A stretch of 64,000 nucleotides of DNA, from positions 558,001 to 622,000 of the forward strand of contig NZ_VTWU01000002.1 of the NCBI RefSeq assembly GCF_008727865.1, written 5' to 3'. The position numbers were made by a program, and so were the translations under genes. The notes below the pieces were generated by a model. That model worked only from the letters and a program-made list of their open reading frames with translations, had not been told where the DNA came from and made no database searches. This stretch comes from Hymenobacter busanensis (GTDB taxonomy: Bacteria > Bacteroidota > Bacteroidia > Cytophagales > Hymenobacteraceae). Shown piece by piece: positions 32,499 through 41,165 of the stretch (positions within the stretch are counted from its first letter, which is position 1; every line of letters starts with the position of its first letter).

Positions 32499-34586
32499 AT
32501 GACCCCCTTCCCCCGGAAGCTTAACTCGGCATTGTTACCCGGCGCCGCCCTGTGCTGGCTGGCCATGCTGGTCGGGGCGGTCTTGCGCGCCAGTCCGGAG
32601 TTGGCCCAGCAGTGGGGCACGGTACCCGACGGGGCTTTGCTCGGCGCGCACGCCGGCATGACTCTGTTCTTGTTTCTGCACGAACGCAACCACCTCTCGC
32701 GCCTCCGCGGTACCGAGTTTGTGGCCCTGCTGCGGCGGCTGATGATGGGTGCCGGGTTACTGGCAGCGGCCGGCGCCGTGGTGCATTTCGCCGCGCAGGC
32801 GCTGGGCCTCATCCCCGTAGCCAGTAATACGGTGCCGCTCAACGTGCTTTACGTGGTCAACATCGGCGTTACCACGTTTTTCCTGGCCCGGGCCTACAAT
32901 ACCTGGCGGTCCTTGGTTTTTTTCCGCGCTACGCACACCACGCGCCAGCGCTGGTATTGGTTTGAATTGCTGCTGGGTATTGCGTTGGTTCTGCGCTTGT
33001 TCATTCCCGGCAATGCGCTGGTCTACCTCGCGGTGCCGCTGCTGGGGCTGGCCATCTTGGGCGTTTACCTCGGCTCACACCAGCAGTGGGTGGCCTACAT
33101 CAGCCGCAAGCACCGCTGGGCCGCTGTGGGCCTGCAGCTGATGGCGCTGGTCGTATGCGTGCTGCTGATGGTGTATTTCCTCTCCACGCAGCAAGACACC
33201 ACTTTGGTAGCGCCGTTCGGCCAACGTGCGTTCCTGTTGCTGATGACCGCTTTTTCCGCGTTCTACTCGTTCGTCGGCCTGATGGTCACATTCGTGACGC
33301 TGCCCACCGCTACCGTCTTTGAGCAGAAGCGCGAGGAAATTCTCAGCATGCAACGCCTGGCCCAGTTCATTCAGAAAGGCCAGAGCGAGCAGGAGGTGTA
33401 CTCGCTGCTCTTCGATTCGGCGGTGCAAACCGTGGATGCCGACGCGGCCTGGCTCGACCTCCACGAAGCCACGGCAAACCCCGCCCTGTCGCACCGCATC
33501 GACGCGACGACCAGCCGCCGCATCTGCGACTTGCTCACCGATTACAACATCGGGCATATCGATTACCTCAACAACGACCTGCCCAACAGCGCCGGCTTCC
33601 GCGCCCTCAACCTGCCCTACGGGTCGTTAATTGTCATGCCGTTGCGCACCAGTCAGTCGCACGTGGGCACGCTGTATCTGCTCAAGCACAACACCCAGGG
33701 CTTTGACCGCGAAAACCTGGGGCTGCTGCAAACCTTCACGGGCCAAACGGTGGTGCGCATCGAAAACCTGCGCCTGATGGAGGAGTCGCTGCACAACGAG
33801 CTGGTGAAGGAAGAGCTGAAAATTGCCAGCCTGGTGCAGGAAAGCCTCATTCCGAAGGTGCTGCCAGCCGACAGCTGGTTTGAGATTCGCTGGCACAGCC
33901 AAGCGGCGCGCGAGGTGGGCGGCGACTTCTACGACTTTCTGCAGCTGAGCGCCTCGCGCATTGCCATCATCATCGGCGACGTATCGGGCAAGGGCACTAC
34001 GGCGGCCTTCCACGTAGCGCAGCTGAAGGGCATTTTTCACACGCTGATGCTCCTCGATCAGCCCGAGAAAGGCCAGCCCCTGCAGCCCAGCAAGTTCATG
34101 ACCATGGCCAACCAGGCCCTGAGTCATTGCCTGGAGCGCAGTTCGTTCATCACGGCCTCGTTCTACATCATCGACTACAAAGAACGCGGCTTTGCCTTTG
34201 CGCGGGCCGGCCACTGCCACACGCTCTACTACAATGCCGTGACGGAGGAAACGTTCTACTTCCAGACGGCGGGGCTGGGCCTGGGCATCCTGCGCGATGC
34301 TTCCTACGAGAAGCGCATCAAGAACATGTACTACGACTACAACCCCGGCGACGTGATGGTGATGTACACCGACGGGATTGTGGAAGCGCGCGACGTGAAC
34401 GGCGAAGAATACGGCGAAGACCGCCTGCGCGAGCTGCTGGGCCGCACGTTCTACCTCGACGCCGAAGAAATCAAGCAGGCCATCGTCGACGACGTGGAGC
34501 AGTTCAGCCACGGCCTGCCCCCGCACGACGACCAAACCCTGCTCATTGTCAAATTCAAGAGCACCCAACCCGAGGTGCTGGCCTGA
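32499..34586 (+). CDS. Membrane PP2C (SpoIIE-type) serine phosphatase with GAF domain
   Basis: 695 aa from the ATG at 32499 (MTPFPRKLNSALLPG). About eight hydrophobic segments occupy residues ~10-285. A GAF-like domain (about 310-440) and a SpoIIE PP2C domain (about 450-690) follow, with VGGDFYDF, IGDVSGKGTTAA, YTDGIVEARD and HDDQTLLIVKF carrying the metal-binding aspartates. Such phosphatases dephosphorylate a STAS anti-sigma-factor antagonist. The next two genes encode exactly that antagonist and a HATPase switch kinase, so this is the input of a partner-switching module sensing a membrane or ligand signal. A TATCTTCG box at 32429-32436 is the likely promoter. Confidence 0.9.
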   Translation: MTPFPRKLNSALLPGAALCWLAMLVGAVLRASPELAQQWGTVPDGALLGAHAGMTLFLFLHERNHLSRLRGTEFVALLRRLMMGAGLLAAAGAVVHFAAQALGLIPVASNTVPLNVLYVVNIGVTTFFLARAYNTWRSLVFFRATHTTRQRWYWFELLLGIALVLRLFIPGNALVYLAVPLLGLAILGVYLGSHQQWVAYISRKHRWAAVGLQLMALVVCVLLMVYFLSTQQDTTLVAPFGQRAFLLLMTAFSAFYSFVGLMVTFVTLPTATVFEQKREEILSMQRLAQFIQKGQSEQEVYSLLFDSAVQTVDADAAWLDLHEATANPALSHRIDATTSRRICDLLTDYNIGHIDYLNNDLPNSAGFRALNLPYGSLIVMPLRTSQSHVGTLYLLKHNTQGFDRENLGLLQTFTGQTVVRIENLRLMEESLHNELVKEELKIASLVQESLIPKVLPADSWFEIRWHSQAAREVGGDFYDFLQLSASRIAIIIGDVSGKGTTAAFHVAQLKGIFHTLMLLDQPEKGQPLQPSKFMTMANQALSHCLERSSFITASFYIIDYKERGFAFARAGHCHTLYYNAVTEETFYFQTAGLGLGILRDASYEKRIKNMYYDYNPGDVMVMYTDGIVEARDVNGEEYGEDRLRELLGRTFYLDAEEIKQAIVDDVEQFSHGLPPHDDQTLLIVKFKSTQPEVLA

Positions 34587-34600
34587 CGTAGAGAGATGCT

Positions 34601-34930
34601 ATGAAAATTGTACAGAACGCAGACTCCAACACCCTCACGCTCGGCCTCGACGGCGAGCTTGACGCCAGCTCGTCGGTATTGCTTGACGCCGAGCTTACCC
34701 AGCCCGATATCCTGCGCCACCAGAAGGTCATGATTGACTGCCAAAAGCTCAATTATATCTCGTCGGCTGGTTTGGGCGTGTTTATTTCGCACCTGCAGCG
34801 CTTTCAGGACGCGGGGGTGAAACTCGTGTTTTTCAACATGCAGGAGAAGGTCCACAACGTATTCGAAATCCTCGGTCTCGACTCGCTCATGACCATCGTG
34901 CCCACCCAGCAGGAAGCCGCCGCCCTGTAA
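34601..34930 (+). CDS. STAS-domain anti-sigma-factor antagonist
   Basis: 109 aa, 14 bases after the phosphatase gene. The SpoIIAA/RsbV-like motif DCQKLNYISSAGLGVFISH contains the serine expected to be phosphorylated by the partner kinase and released by the phosphatase. Cytosolic. In its unphosphorylated form it would bind the HATPase kinase encoded next. Confidence 0.92.
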   Translation: MKIVQNADSNTLTLGLDGELDASSSVLLDAELTQPDILRHQKVMIDCQKLNYISSAGLGVFISHLQRFQDAGVKLVFFNMQEKVHNVFEILGLDSLMTIVPTQQEAAAL

Positions 34931-34959
34931 TTTTCCCTGCCGCACGCCCCACACCACCC

Positions 34960-35370
34960 ATGAACCACTCCCTTCGCGTCAGCTGCAGCCGCCAGAACCT
35001 GAAAGTGGTGCGCGACTTTGTGGGGGAATTTCTCGCCGAGTACGGGCTGTCGGCCATTCTCCAGAACCAGATCATCCTGGCCGTCGACGAAATCGTGGCC
35101 AACCTCATCATCCATTCCAACCACGAAGACGAGAGCAAATTCCTCGACATTCGGCTGGCGGTGGAAAACAACGAGTTTCGGTTTGAGGCCGAAGACGGCG
35201 GTGCCTCGTTTTCGCCCTCCGGCTACCAAGACCCCGACATGGAGGAGCACATCCGCCAGGCCAAGAAGGGCGGCGTGGGCATTGCCCTGGTCAACCGCAT
35301 TATGGACCACGTGGAATACTCCAGCGTGGGCACGCGCAACTTTTGCCGCCTTACCAAGCGTTTGGGCTGA
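34960..35370 (+). CDS. HATPase switch kinase (RsbW/SpoIIAB-like)
   Basis: 136 aa GHKL ATPase. The N-box is ILAVDEIVANLIIHS, the G1 box is EDGGASFSP and the G2 box GGVGIALVNRIMDHVEY. Family members phosphorylate a STAS antagonist and sequester a sigma factor or another target. No sigma factor gene is adjacent, so the output target is unknown and may not be a sigma factor. It lies 29 bases after the STAS gene and is followed by a terminator, completing a three-gene operon. Confidence 0.9.
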   Translation: MNHSLRVSCSRQNLKVVRDFVGEFLAEYGLSAILQNQIILAVDEIVANLIIHSNHEDESKFLDIRLAVENNEFRFEAEDGGASFSPSGYQDPDMEEHIRQAKKGGVGIALVNRIMDHVEYSSVGTRNFCRLTKRLG

Positions 35371-35417
35371 GCTAGGCCTTCGGCAGGCGCCGAAATTTGC
35401 GTAACATTGCGACTAGC

Positions 35418-35462
35418 AGCCGTCCGCGGCCGGTCCCGCCGGCTTGACGGACGGCTCTTTTG
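35418..35462 (+). terminator. Terminator of the partner-switching operon
   Basis: A 9-bp stem (AGCCGTCCG, 35418-35426, with 35448-35456), a G+C-rich inner part with a second short pairing, and a short T-run. It ends 18 bases before the next start codon. Confidence 0.7.
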
Positions 35463-35479
35463 TGTCACTCATATTTAGT

Positions 35480-37807
35480 ATGCGCAGCAACCGCATTCTG
35501 TTCTCGAGCGCCGCGTTGGCGACGACGATTCTGGCCGCGTGCCAAGCTTCTAAACCTACCACCGCTACCACTTCTCAGCCGGTTCTGATGTCGTTGGGCA
35601 CTCATGAGGTGCCGGCGTCGGAGTTTGCGTACGTGTACCGCAAAAACAACGGTACCGCCCCCGACGCCAACACCAAGCAGAGCGTGCAGGAGTACCTCGA
35701 CCTCTACACCAATTTCAAGCTGAAAGTGCTGGAAGCCGAAGCCAAAGGCCTCGACACCACCCGCGCCTTCAAAGCGGAATTGGACGGGTACCGCCAGCAA
35801 CTGGCCCAGCCTTACCTGACGGAGAAAAGCGTGACCGACCACCTGGTGCGCGAAGCCTACGACCACCTGCAAAAGGAAGTCAACGCCTCGCACATCCTGA
35901 TTCGCATTGCGCCCGAAGCCGACCCGAAGGACACGCTGGTAGCCTACAACAAGATTGTGGCCCTGCGCCAGCGCGTGACCGGCGGCGAAGACTTCGAAAA
36001 AGTAGCCCGCGAAACCTCTGAAGACCCTTCGGCCCGCGAAAACGGCGGCCGTTTGGGCTACTTCACGGCCATGCAAATGGTGTATCCGTTTGAAGCCGCA
36101 GCCTACAAAACGCCCGTGGGCCAAGTGTCGCAGCCCATTCGCACGCGCTTTGGCTACCACATCATCAAGGTCAACGACATGCGCCAGGCGCAGGGCGAAA
36201 TCAAGGTGGCTCACCTCATGATTCGCGCCACGCCCGGCATGCCCAAAGCCGACTCGGTAACGGCCAAGAAAAAGGTTGATGAACTCTACAGCCGCCTGAA
36301 AAAGGGTGAGAACTGGGAGAAAACCGTAGCGCAATTCTCGGAAGACGCCGGCTCGGCGGCCAACGGCGGCGAGTTGCCGCCCTTCGGCACCGGCCGCATG
36401 ATTCCCTCGTTCGAGGAAGCCGCATTCAAGCTCCAGAAGTCCGGCGACCTGTCGGCCCCGGTGCAAACGCCCTACGGCTGGCACATCATCAAGCTGATTG
36501 AAAAGCAGCCGCTGGCTTCGTTTGAGCAAATGGAGCCGAGCCTGAAGCAGAAAGTTGCCAAAGACTCCCGCTCGGAGCTGAACCGCGCCGCTTTCCTCAA
36601 GCGCGTGCGCGTGGAAGACAAGTTTACGGAAGTGCCTACGGTGCGCGACGCCGTGCTGGCCCAGGCCGATACGGCGCTGGTAAACGGCCGCTTCAAAGCC
36701 GATACCTACCTGGCGAAGTTCAGCGCGGCTCCGGCCGGCAAAGCCAGCAAGAAAACCACCGCGGTAAGCGCCACCACGCCGCTCTTCACCATCGGCACCC
36801 AGGCCTACACGGTGAAGGACTTCGCTACTTACGTAGAGCAGCACCAGCAGCCGCGCCCCAATACCACGCCGGCCTACGTGGCTCAGCTGCAGTACGACCA
36901 GTTTGCCGACCAAAGCCTGCTCGACTACGAGCGCACCAACCTCGAAAACAAGCACGAAGACTACCGCATGCTCGTGAAAGAGTACCGCGATGGTATCCTG
37001 CTGTTTCAACTGATGGACGAGAAAGTGTGGTCGAAGGCCATTGAGGACACCGTGGGTCTGCAGAAGTACTTCGCCGCCAACCAGGCCAAGTACCAGTGGG
37101 AACCCCGCGTGCAGGGCACCGTTGTCAGCGCCGCCTCGCCGGAGCTGCTCAAGCAGGCCCAGCAGCTGATGGCCAAGGGCCGCTACACCGTAAAGCGCAA
37201 CTTTCCTGCTACGCTGGCTTTCCAGCCCGGCCGCGACGCCCTCACCAAGCCGGCGGCTACGCAGCTCAACAGCATGGTAGAGCCGCTGGTGCGCGACACC
37301 ACCCTGACCGTGCGCGTAATCGGCCAGGTGAAAGCCGGCGAGAACAAAGCCCTGGCCCAGCAGCGGGCCCAGCGGGTAGCCGATGTGCTGAAGCGCAAAG
37401 GCGTGCCGGCCAACCGCGTGAGCGTGGCCACGTCCACTCGCCCTGCCGCCGGCGTGGCGCAGCTGGAAGTGACGACCACTGCCTTGGTTGGCGTAGAAGA
37501 AATGATGAACGAGAAGAACCCGCTGGCCGTGCAAGTGCAGCAGCGCGCCTTCCCGAAAGGTGAAAACAAGGTAGTCGACGGTGTGCCGCAGCAACCCGGC
37601 ACCTACACCGCCCAGCAGGATGGCCGCTACTACGCCGTGATGGTGGAGAAGGTATTGCCCGCCGGCCCCAAAACGCTGGCCGAAGCCCGCGGCCAAGCCA
37701 CTTCCGACTACCAGAATTACCTGGAGCAGGAATGGATTAAAGAGTTGCGCCAGAAATACCCGGTGAAAGTAAACGAAGCCGAAGTAAGCAAGCTGGTAAC
37801 GAAGTAA
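35480..37807 (+). CDS. Peptidyl-prolyl isomerase lipoprotein with two PpiC domains and an OmpA-like segment
   Basis: 775 aa from the ATG at 35480. Signal with lipobox (ATTILAAC, Cys22). After a helical N-terminal chaperone-like region, two parvulin domains are visible: the first around residues 140-235 (NASHILIRIAP ... GGRLGYFTAM ... TRFGYHIIKV), the second around 245-350 (VAHLMIRATP ... NGGELPPFGTG ... PYGWHIIKL). Residues ~575-650 resemble a degenerate OmpA domain (LAFQPGRDALTK, LAQQRAQRVADVLKRKG) but lack the GHTD ligand motif. It likely folds or escorts outer-membrane proteins in the periplasm. A SurA-like gene follows 0.3 kb downstream. Confidence 0.9.
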   Translation: MRSNRILFSSAALATTILAACQASKPTTATTSQPVLMSLGTHEVPASEFAYVYRKNNGTAPDANTKQSVQEYLDLYTNFKLKVLEAEAKGLDTTRAFKAELDGYRQQLAQPYLTEKSVTDHLVREAYDHLQKEVNASHILIRIAPEADPKDTLVAYNKIVALRQRVTGGEDFEKVARETSEDPSARENGGRLGYFTAMQMVYPFEAAAYKTPVGQVSQPIRTRFGYHIIKVNDMRQAQGEIKVAHLMIRATPGMPKADSVTAKKKVDELYSRLKKGENWEKTVAQFSEDAGSAANGGELPPFGTGRMIPSFEEAAFKLQKSGDLSAPVQTPYGWHIIKLIEKQPLASFEQMEPSLKQKVAKDSRSELNRAAFLKRVRVEDKFTEVPTVRDAVLAQADTALVNGRFKADTYLAKFSAAPAGKASKKTTAVSATTPLFTIGTQAYTVKDFATYVEQHQQPRPNTTPAYVAQLQYDQFADQSLLDYERTNLENKHEDYRMLVKEYRDGILLFQLMDEKVWSKAIEDTVGLQKYFAANQAKYQWEPRVQGTVVSAASPELLKQAQQLMAKGRYTVKRNFPATLAFQPGRDALTKPAATQLNSMVEPLVRDTTLTVRVIGQVKAGENKALAQQRAQRVADVLKRKGVPANRVSVATSTRPAAGVAQLEVTTTALVGVEEMMNEKNPLAVQVQQRAFPKGENKVVDGVPQQPGTYTAQQDGRYYAVMVEKVLPAGPKTLAEARGQATSDYQNYLEQEWIKELRQKYPVKVNEAEVSKLVTK

Positions 37808-37845
37808 TGCCAGCGCCTCAGCCACTTTGCTGAACCAACGCCTAG

Positions 37846-37880
37846 GGTGCCACGGCTGCCAGTCGTGGCACCTCTGTTTT
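37846..37880 (+). terminator. Terminator after the PpiC lipoprotein gene
   Basis: A 9-bp perfect stem (GGTGCCACG, 37846-37854, with 37864-37872) with a 9-base loop and TCTGTTTTT tail. The remaining ~215 bp to the next gene show nothing else distinct. Confidence 0.8.
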
Positions 37881-38096
37881 TACGCGGCCGTCATTGCCCG
37901 CCGATTGCGGCCCCACGCGTGCAACTTTCCTCGCGCGGGCCGGCTCCTTGCCGGGAAGCGCGGGGCGGCTTTTTGTCTGCCGAGCGAATTATGTTGAAAT
38001 TTACCGGCTGCTTTGGCTGTTGCGCAGAGTAGAGTTGGTCGTTAGGCTTTGGCGTGCCGCCCGAGCCGTTCGAACCCCGGATTTTGTAACGTGAAC

Positions 38097-39476
38097 ATGA
38101 CGCATTCTTTTCGTACCGCCGCCGCGGCTTTCCTGATGGCGCTAACGGCCGTAGCGGCCCAGGCCCAAGTGGTTGCCGGTTTGGGGCGTGGCACCAAGCA
38201 AGTTGTCGACGGCATCATTGTGAAGGTGGACAACCAGATTGTCCTGCGCTCCGACCTGGAGGCCATTTATGCCCAACAGCAACAGCAGGCCGAAGGCAAG
38301 CCCTTGCCACCCAACCTGCGCTGCGAGATTCTCCAGTCGCTCACCCTCAACAAGCTGCTGCTGGCCAAGGCCGAAACCGATTCGGTGGTGGTGGACGACG
38401 CGCAGGTAAACAACGAGCTGAACCGCCGCATGAGCTACTTCATCCAGCAAATCGGCTCGGAGAAAAAACTGGAAGAGTACTACAACAAGCCCCTGCGCCA
38501 GCTCAAGGAAGAGTTGCGCACCCAGGTGCACGAACAACTGGTGCAGCAAAAGATGCAGGACCAGATTTCGGGCAAAGTAACCGTGACGCCCCGCGAAGTG
38601 CGCCAGTTTTTCTCGCGCATTCCCAAGGACAGCATCCCGTATTACTCCACCGAAGTAGAAGTCGGTCAGATTATTAAGCTGGCCAAGCCCGACGATAAAG
38701 CCGAGCAAGCCACCGTGGCCAAGCTCAACGAGCTGCGGGCCCGCATTCTGGCCGGCGAGAGTTTCGAGGCCTTGGCCAAGGAGTTTTCCGAAGACCCCGG
38801 CTCGGCCAAAGAAGGCGGCTACCTCGGCTTCTTCAAGCGCCGCGAGTTGGTGCCCGAGTACGAAGCCGCCGCGTTGCGCATGGAGCCCGGCGGGTTGTCG
38901 CCGGTGGTGAAGTCGCAGTTCGGCTACCACCTCATCCAGCTCATCGAGAAGAAAGGCGACAGTTTCAGCTCGCGCCACATTCTGCTGAAGCCCGCGACGG
39001 GTAACAACAACGTCTCGGCCGCCGCCGCCGAGCTGGCCAAGCTGCGCGTGCGCATTCTGGCCGACAGCATTTCGTTTGCCAAAGCCGCCAAGGACGTTTC
39101 GGACGATAAGCAGAGCGGCGCCAACGGCGGCCTGCTGGCCAACCGCCGCGACGGTGGCAGCCGCCTCCCGCTCGACCAGCTCGACCCGGCCATCTTCTTC
39201 ACCATCGACACCATGAAGGTGGGCCACATCACGCCGCCCCTGCCCTACCGCACCGAAGACGGCAAAGACGCCGTGCGGATTCTGTGGCTGAAATCGAACA
39301 CCGCGCCGCACCAGGCCAACCTGAAGGACGACTACCAGAAGATTGCCACGGCGGCCCTGAACGAAAAGAAAAACAAGGCGCTGGACGCGTGGTTTGAGAA
39401 AAACCGCGGCTCGGTATACCTCGAAGTCGACCCCGAATTCACGGGCTGTTCCGTGCTTTCGGCTGAAAATAAGTAG
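38097..39476 (+). CDS. SurA-like periplasmic peptidyl-prolyl isomerase
   Basis: 459 aa from the ATG at 38097 (MTHSFRTAAAAFLMALT). Signal peptide about residues 1-23 (cleavage near AQA-QV). A SurA N-terminal chaperone domain (VVDGIIVKVDNQIVLRSDLE) is followed by two parvulin regions: one near 185-290 (EVGQIIKLAKPD ... EGGYLGFFKR ... SQFGYHLIQLIE), a second near 295-400 (SRHILLKP ... NGGLLANRRDG). This order is that of SurA, the chaperone for outer-membrane protein assembly. It lies between the PpiC lipoprotein and MoxR genes. Confidence 0.93.
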   Translation: MTHSFRTAAAAFLMALTAVAAQAQVVAGLGRGTKQVVDGIIVKVDNQIVLRSDLEAIYAQQQQQAEGKPLPPNLRCEILQSLTLNKLLLAKAETDSVVVDDAQVNNELNRRMSYFIQQIGSEKKLEEYYNKPLRQLKEELRTQVHEQLVQQKMQDQISGKVTVTPREVRQFFSRIPKDSIPYYSTEVEVGQIIKLAKPDDKAEQATVAKLNELRARILAGESFEALAKEFSEDPGSAKEGGYLGFFKRRELVPEYEAAALRMEPGGLSPVVKSQFGYHLIQLIEKKGDSFSSRHILLKPATGNNNVSAAAAELAKLRVRILADSISFAKAAKDVSDDKQSGANGGLLANRRDGGSRLPLDQLDPAIFFTIDTMKVGHITPPLPYRTEDGKDAVRILWLKSNTAPHQANLKDDYQKIATAALNEKKNKALDAWFEKNRGSVYLEVDPEFTGCSVLSAENK

Positions 39477-39585
39477 TTGCTCGTATTCGGTTTGCCGTTG
39501 TTGGGCTGGCCGCCGCAACCTGTGGCAGCACGCGCCCGACAATAGCCGACTGATACCCCGTAACTGACCCTTGATACCTCCTCGA

Positions 39586-40551
39586 ATGCGACAATACTCA
39601 TCGGATAAAGAAGCAGCCGACGCGCTGGCGCAGGCCTACAAAACGCTGCGCCAGGAAATTGGGAAGGTGATTGTAGGGCAAGACGAGGTGGTGCGGCTGT
39701 TGCTGACGGCCGTATTTTCGCAGGGCCACGCGCTGCTGGTGGGTGTGCCGGGCTTGGCGAAAACGCTGCTGGTGCAAACCGTGGCCGATGCGCTGGACCT
39801 CTCGTTCAACCGCATTCAGTTTACGCCTGACCTGATGCCCTCCGACATCGTGGGCTCGGAGACGCTCAACAACCAGCGCGAGTTTCACTTCGTGAAAGGC
39901 CCCGTGTTTGCCAACATCATTCTGGCCGACGAAATCAACCGCACGCCGCCCAAAACGCAGGCTGCCTTGTTGGAATCGATGCAGGAATACGCCGTGACGG
40001 TGGCCGGGCAGCGCTACCCGCTGCAGAAGCCGTTTTTCGTGCTGGCCACGCAAAACCCCATCGAGCAGGAAGGCACCTACCCGCTGCCCGAGGCCCAGTT
40101 GGACCGCTTCATGTTCAACATCACGCTGGACTACCCTAGCTACGAGGCCGAACTGCAGATTGTGAAAAACACCACAGCCGACATCAAGCCGACGGTGCAG
40201 AAAATTTTGCACGCCGACGACATTGAGGCGTTCCAGCACCTGGTGCGCCGCGTGCCCGTCACCGACAACGTGATAGAGTACGCCGTGAGCCTGGTGCACA
40301 AAACCCGTCCCAACACCCAGCGCGCCGCCCCCCGGGCCACGCAGCTGCTGGAGTGGGGCGCCGGCCCGCGCGCTTCGCAGCACCTCATTGTGGGCGCCAA
40401 GTGCAACGCCCTGCTCAACGGCAAATACTCGCCCGACATCGAAGACGTGCGCGCCGTGGCCCCGGCCATTCTGCGCCACCGCATTGTGCGGAACTTCAAG
40501 GCCGAAGCCGAAGGCACCACCGTCGACCAGATTGTGCAGGAATTACTGTAA
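39586..40551 (+). CDS. MoxR-family AAA+ ATPase
   Basis: 321 aa from the ATG at 39586 (MRQYSSDKEAAD); a TTG 15 bases upstream is less likely. Walker A is GVPGLAKTLL, Walker B is IILADEINRTPPKTQ, and sensor 1 is LATQNPIEQEGTYPLPEAQLD, all typical of MoxR. These ATPases remodel or load metal cofactors into client proteins, normally with VWA partners such as BatA and BatB, which are not in the window. The genomic link to SurA-type chaperones suggests a role in envelope quality control. Confidence 0.93.
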   Translation: MRQYSSDKEAADALAQAYKTLRQEIGKVIVGQDEVVRLLLTAVFSQGHALLVGVPGLAKTLLVQTVADALDLSFNRIQFTPDLMPSDIVGSETLNNQREFHFVKGPVFANIILADEINRTPPKTQAALLESMQEYAVTVAGQRYPLQKPFFVLATQNPIEQEGTYPLPEAQLDRFMFNITLDYPSYEAELQIVKNTTADIKPTVQKILHADDIEAFQHLVRRVPVTDNVIEYAVSLVHKTRPNTQRAAPRATQLLEWGAGPRASQHLIVGAKCNALLNGKYSPDIEDVRAVAPAILRHRIVRNFKAEAEGTTVDQIVQELL

Positions 40552-40564
40552 ATGACATTTTCCC

Positions 40565-40599
40565 GAACGTCATGCTGAGCTGGTCGAGGCATGACGTTC
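40565..40599. repeat. REP-like palindrome, second copy
   Basis: Perfect 11-bp arms (GAACGTCATGC, 40565-40575, with 40589-40599) around a 13-base loop. It matches the core of the element at 18081-18168 in inverted orientation, with about 28 of 31 bases identical. It lies between the MoxR gene and the next gene and could act as a transcript-end structure. Confidence 0.8.
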
Positions 40600-40628
40600 C
40601 GCTTTTTGCTCTTTCTGCCCTTACCCTC

Positions 40629-41084
40629 ATGGAAGTACAAGGCTACTACGACAACTTTCCGCGCAACCTGCACATGGTGGACGACGCCCTGCGTGCGGGC
40701 CTCGACTTGCGCACCACGGCACTGGAAGTGTCGCTGCCGCTGGAAATCTACGTGCTGAGCGAAGTGCTCAACCAAGCCGGCGGCCAGTTCCGCCTCAGCA
40801 CCGACGGGCTCAACCGCGTGGCCGAGTTCAAGCAGCAGTACGACGCCGCGTTCGATGCCACCAACGCGGCCATGCAGCGCATTCTGGACGACGCCAAGGC
40901 CTACATGCGCACGCCCGAAGGCCGCGTACTGACCAAGGAAATGCTCATTCGTCGGCTGGAGTTTTTCAACGAAGCCGCCCGCCAGGTAAACGTGATGCGC
41001 ACCCAACAGTCGCTTGGCAGCCCGGCGCAGTACAAGCACCCGCACCTGAGCGAAGCCGCCCTCATTTCAACGCTGCCGAAGTAG
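40629..41084 (+). CDS. Hypothetical protein (151 aa)
   Basis: Start at the ATG at 40629 (MEVQGYYDNFPRNLHMVDDAL); upstream in-frame sequence overlaps the REP palindrome. The protein is helical with no signal peptide or membrane segment and contains conserved-looking blocks LPLEIYVLSEVLNQAGGQFR and RRLEFFNEAARQVNVMR. I do not recognise the family. It probably shares the MoxR transcript and is closed by a strong terminator. Confidence 0.68.
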   Translation: MEVQGYYDNFPRNLHMVDDALRAGLDLRTTALEVSLPLEIYVLSEVLNQAGGQFRLSTDGLNRVAEFKQQYDAAFDATNAAMQRILDDAKAYMRTPEGRVLTKEMLIRRLEFFNEAARQVNVMRTQQSLGSPAQYKHPHLSEAALISTLPK

Positions 41085-41105
41085 ACTTTACGGCGCAGAA
41101 TAAAC

Positions 41106-41139
41106 AGCAAGCCCGCCCAAACAGGCGGGCTTGCTCTAT
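41106..41139 (+). terminator. Terminator after the 151-aa gene
   Basis: A 12-bp perfect stem (AGCAAGCCCGCC, 41106-41117, with 41124-41135), 6-base loop and short T-rich tail. Confidence 0.8.
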
Positions 41140-41165
41140 TTACGACTGGTACCGGCTTATAAACT

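Noticed and set aside
35465-37825. Minus-strand open frame of 786 codons covering the PpiC gene
   Set aside because: Shadow frame: no domain, biased composition, complete overlap with a well-supported plus-strand gene.
38060-38085. TTCGAACC motif resembling a tRNA T-loop
   Set aside because: The flanking bases do not form the five-pair T stem, and no acceptor or anticodon arm can be drawn.
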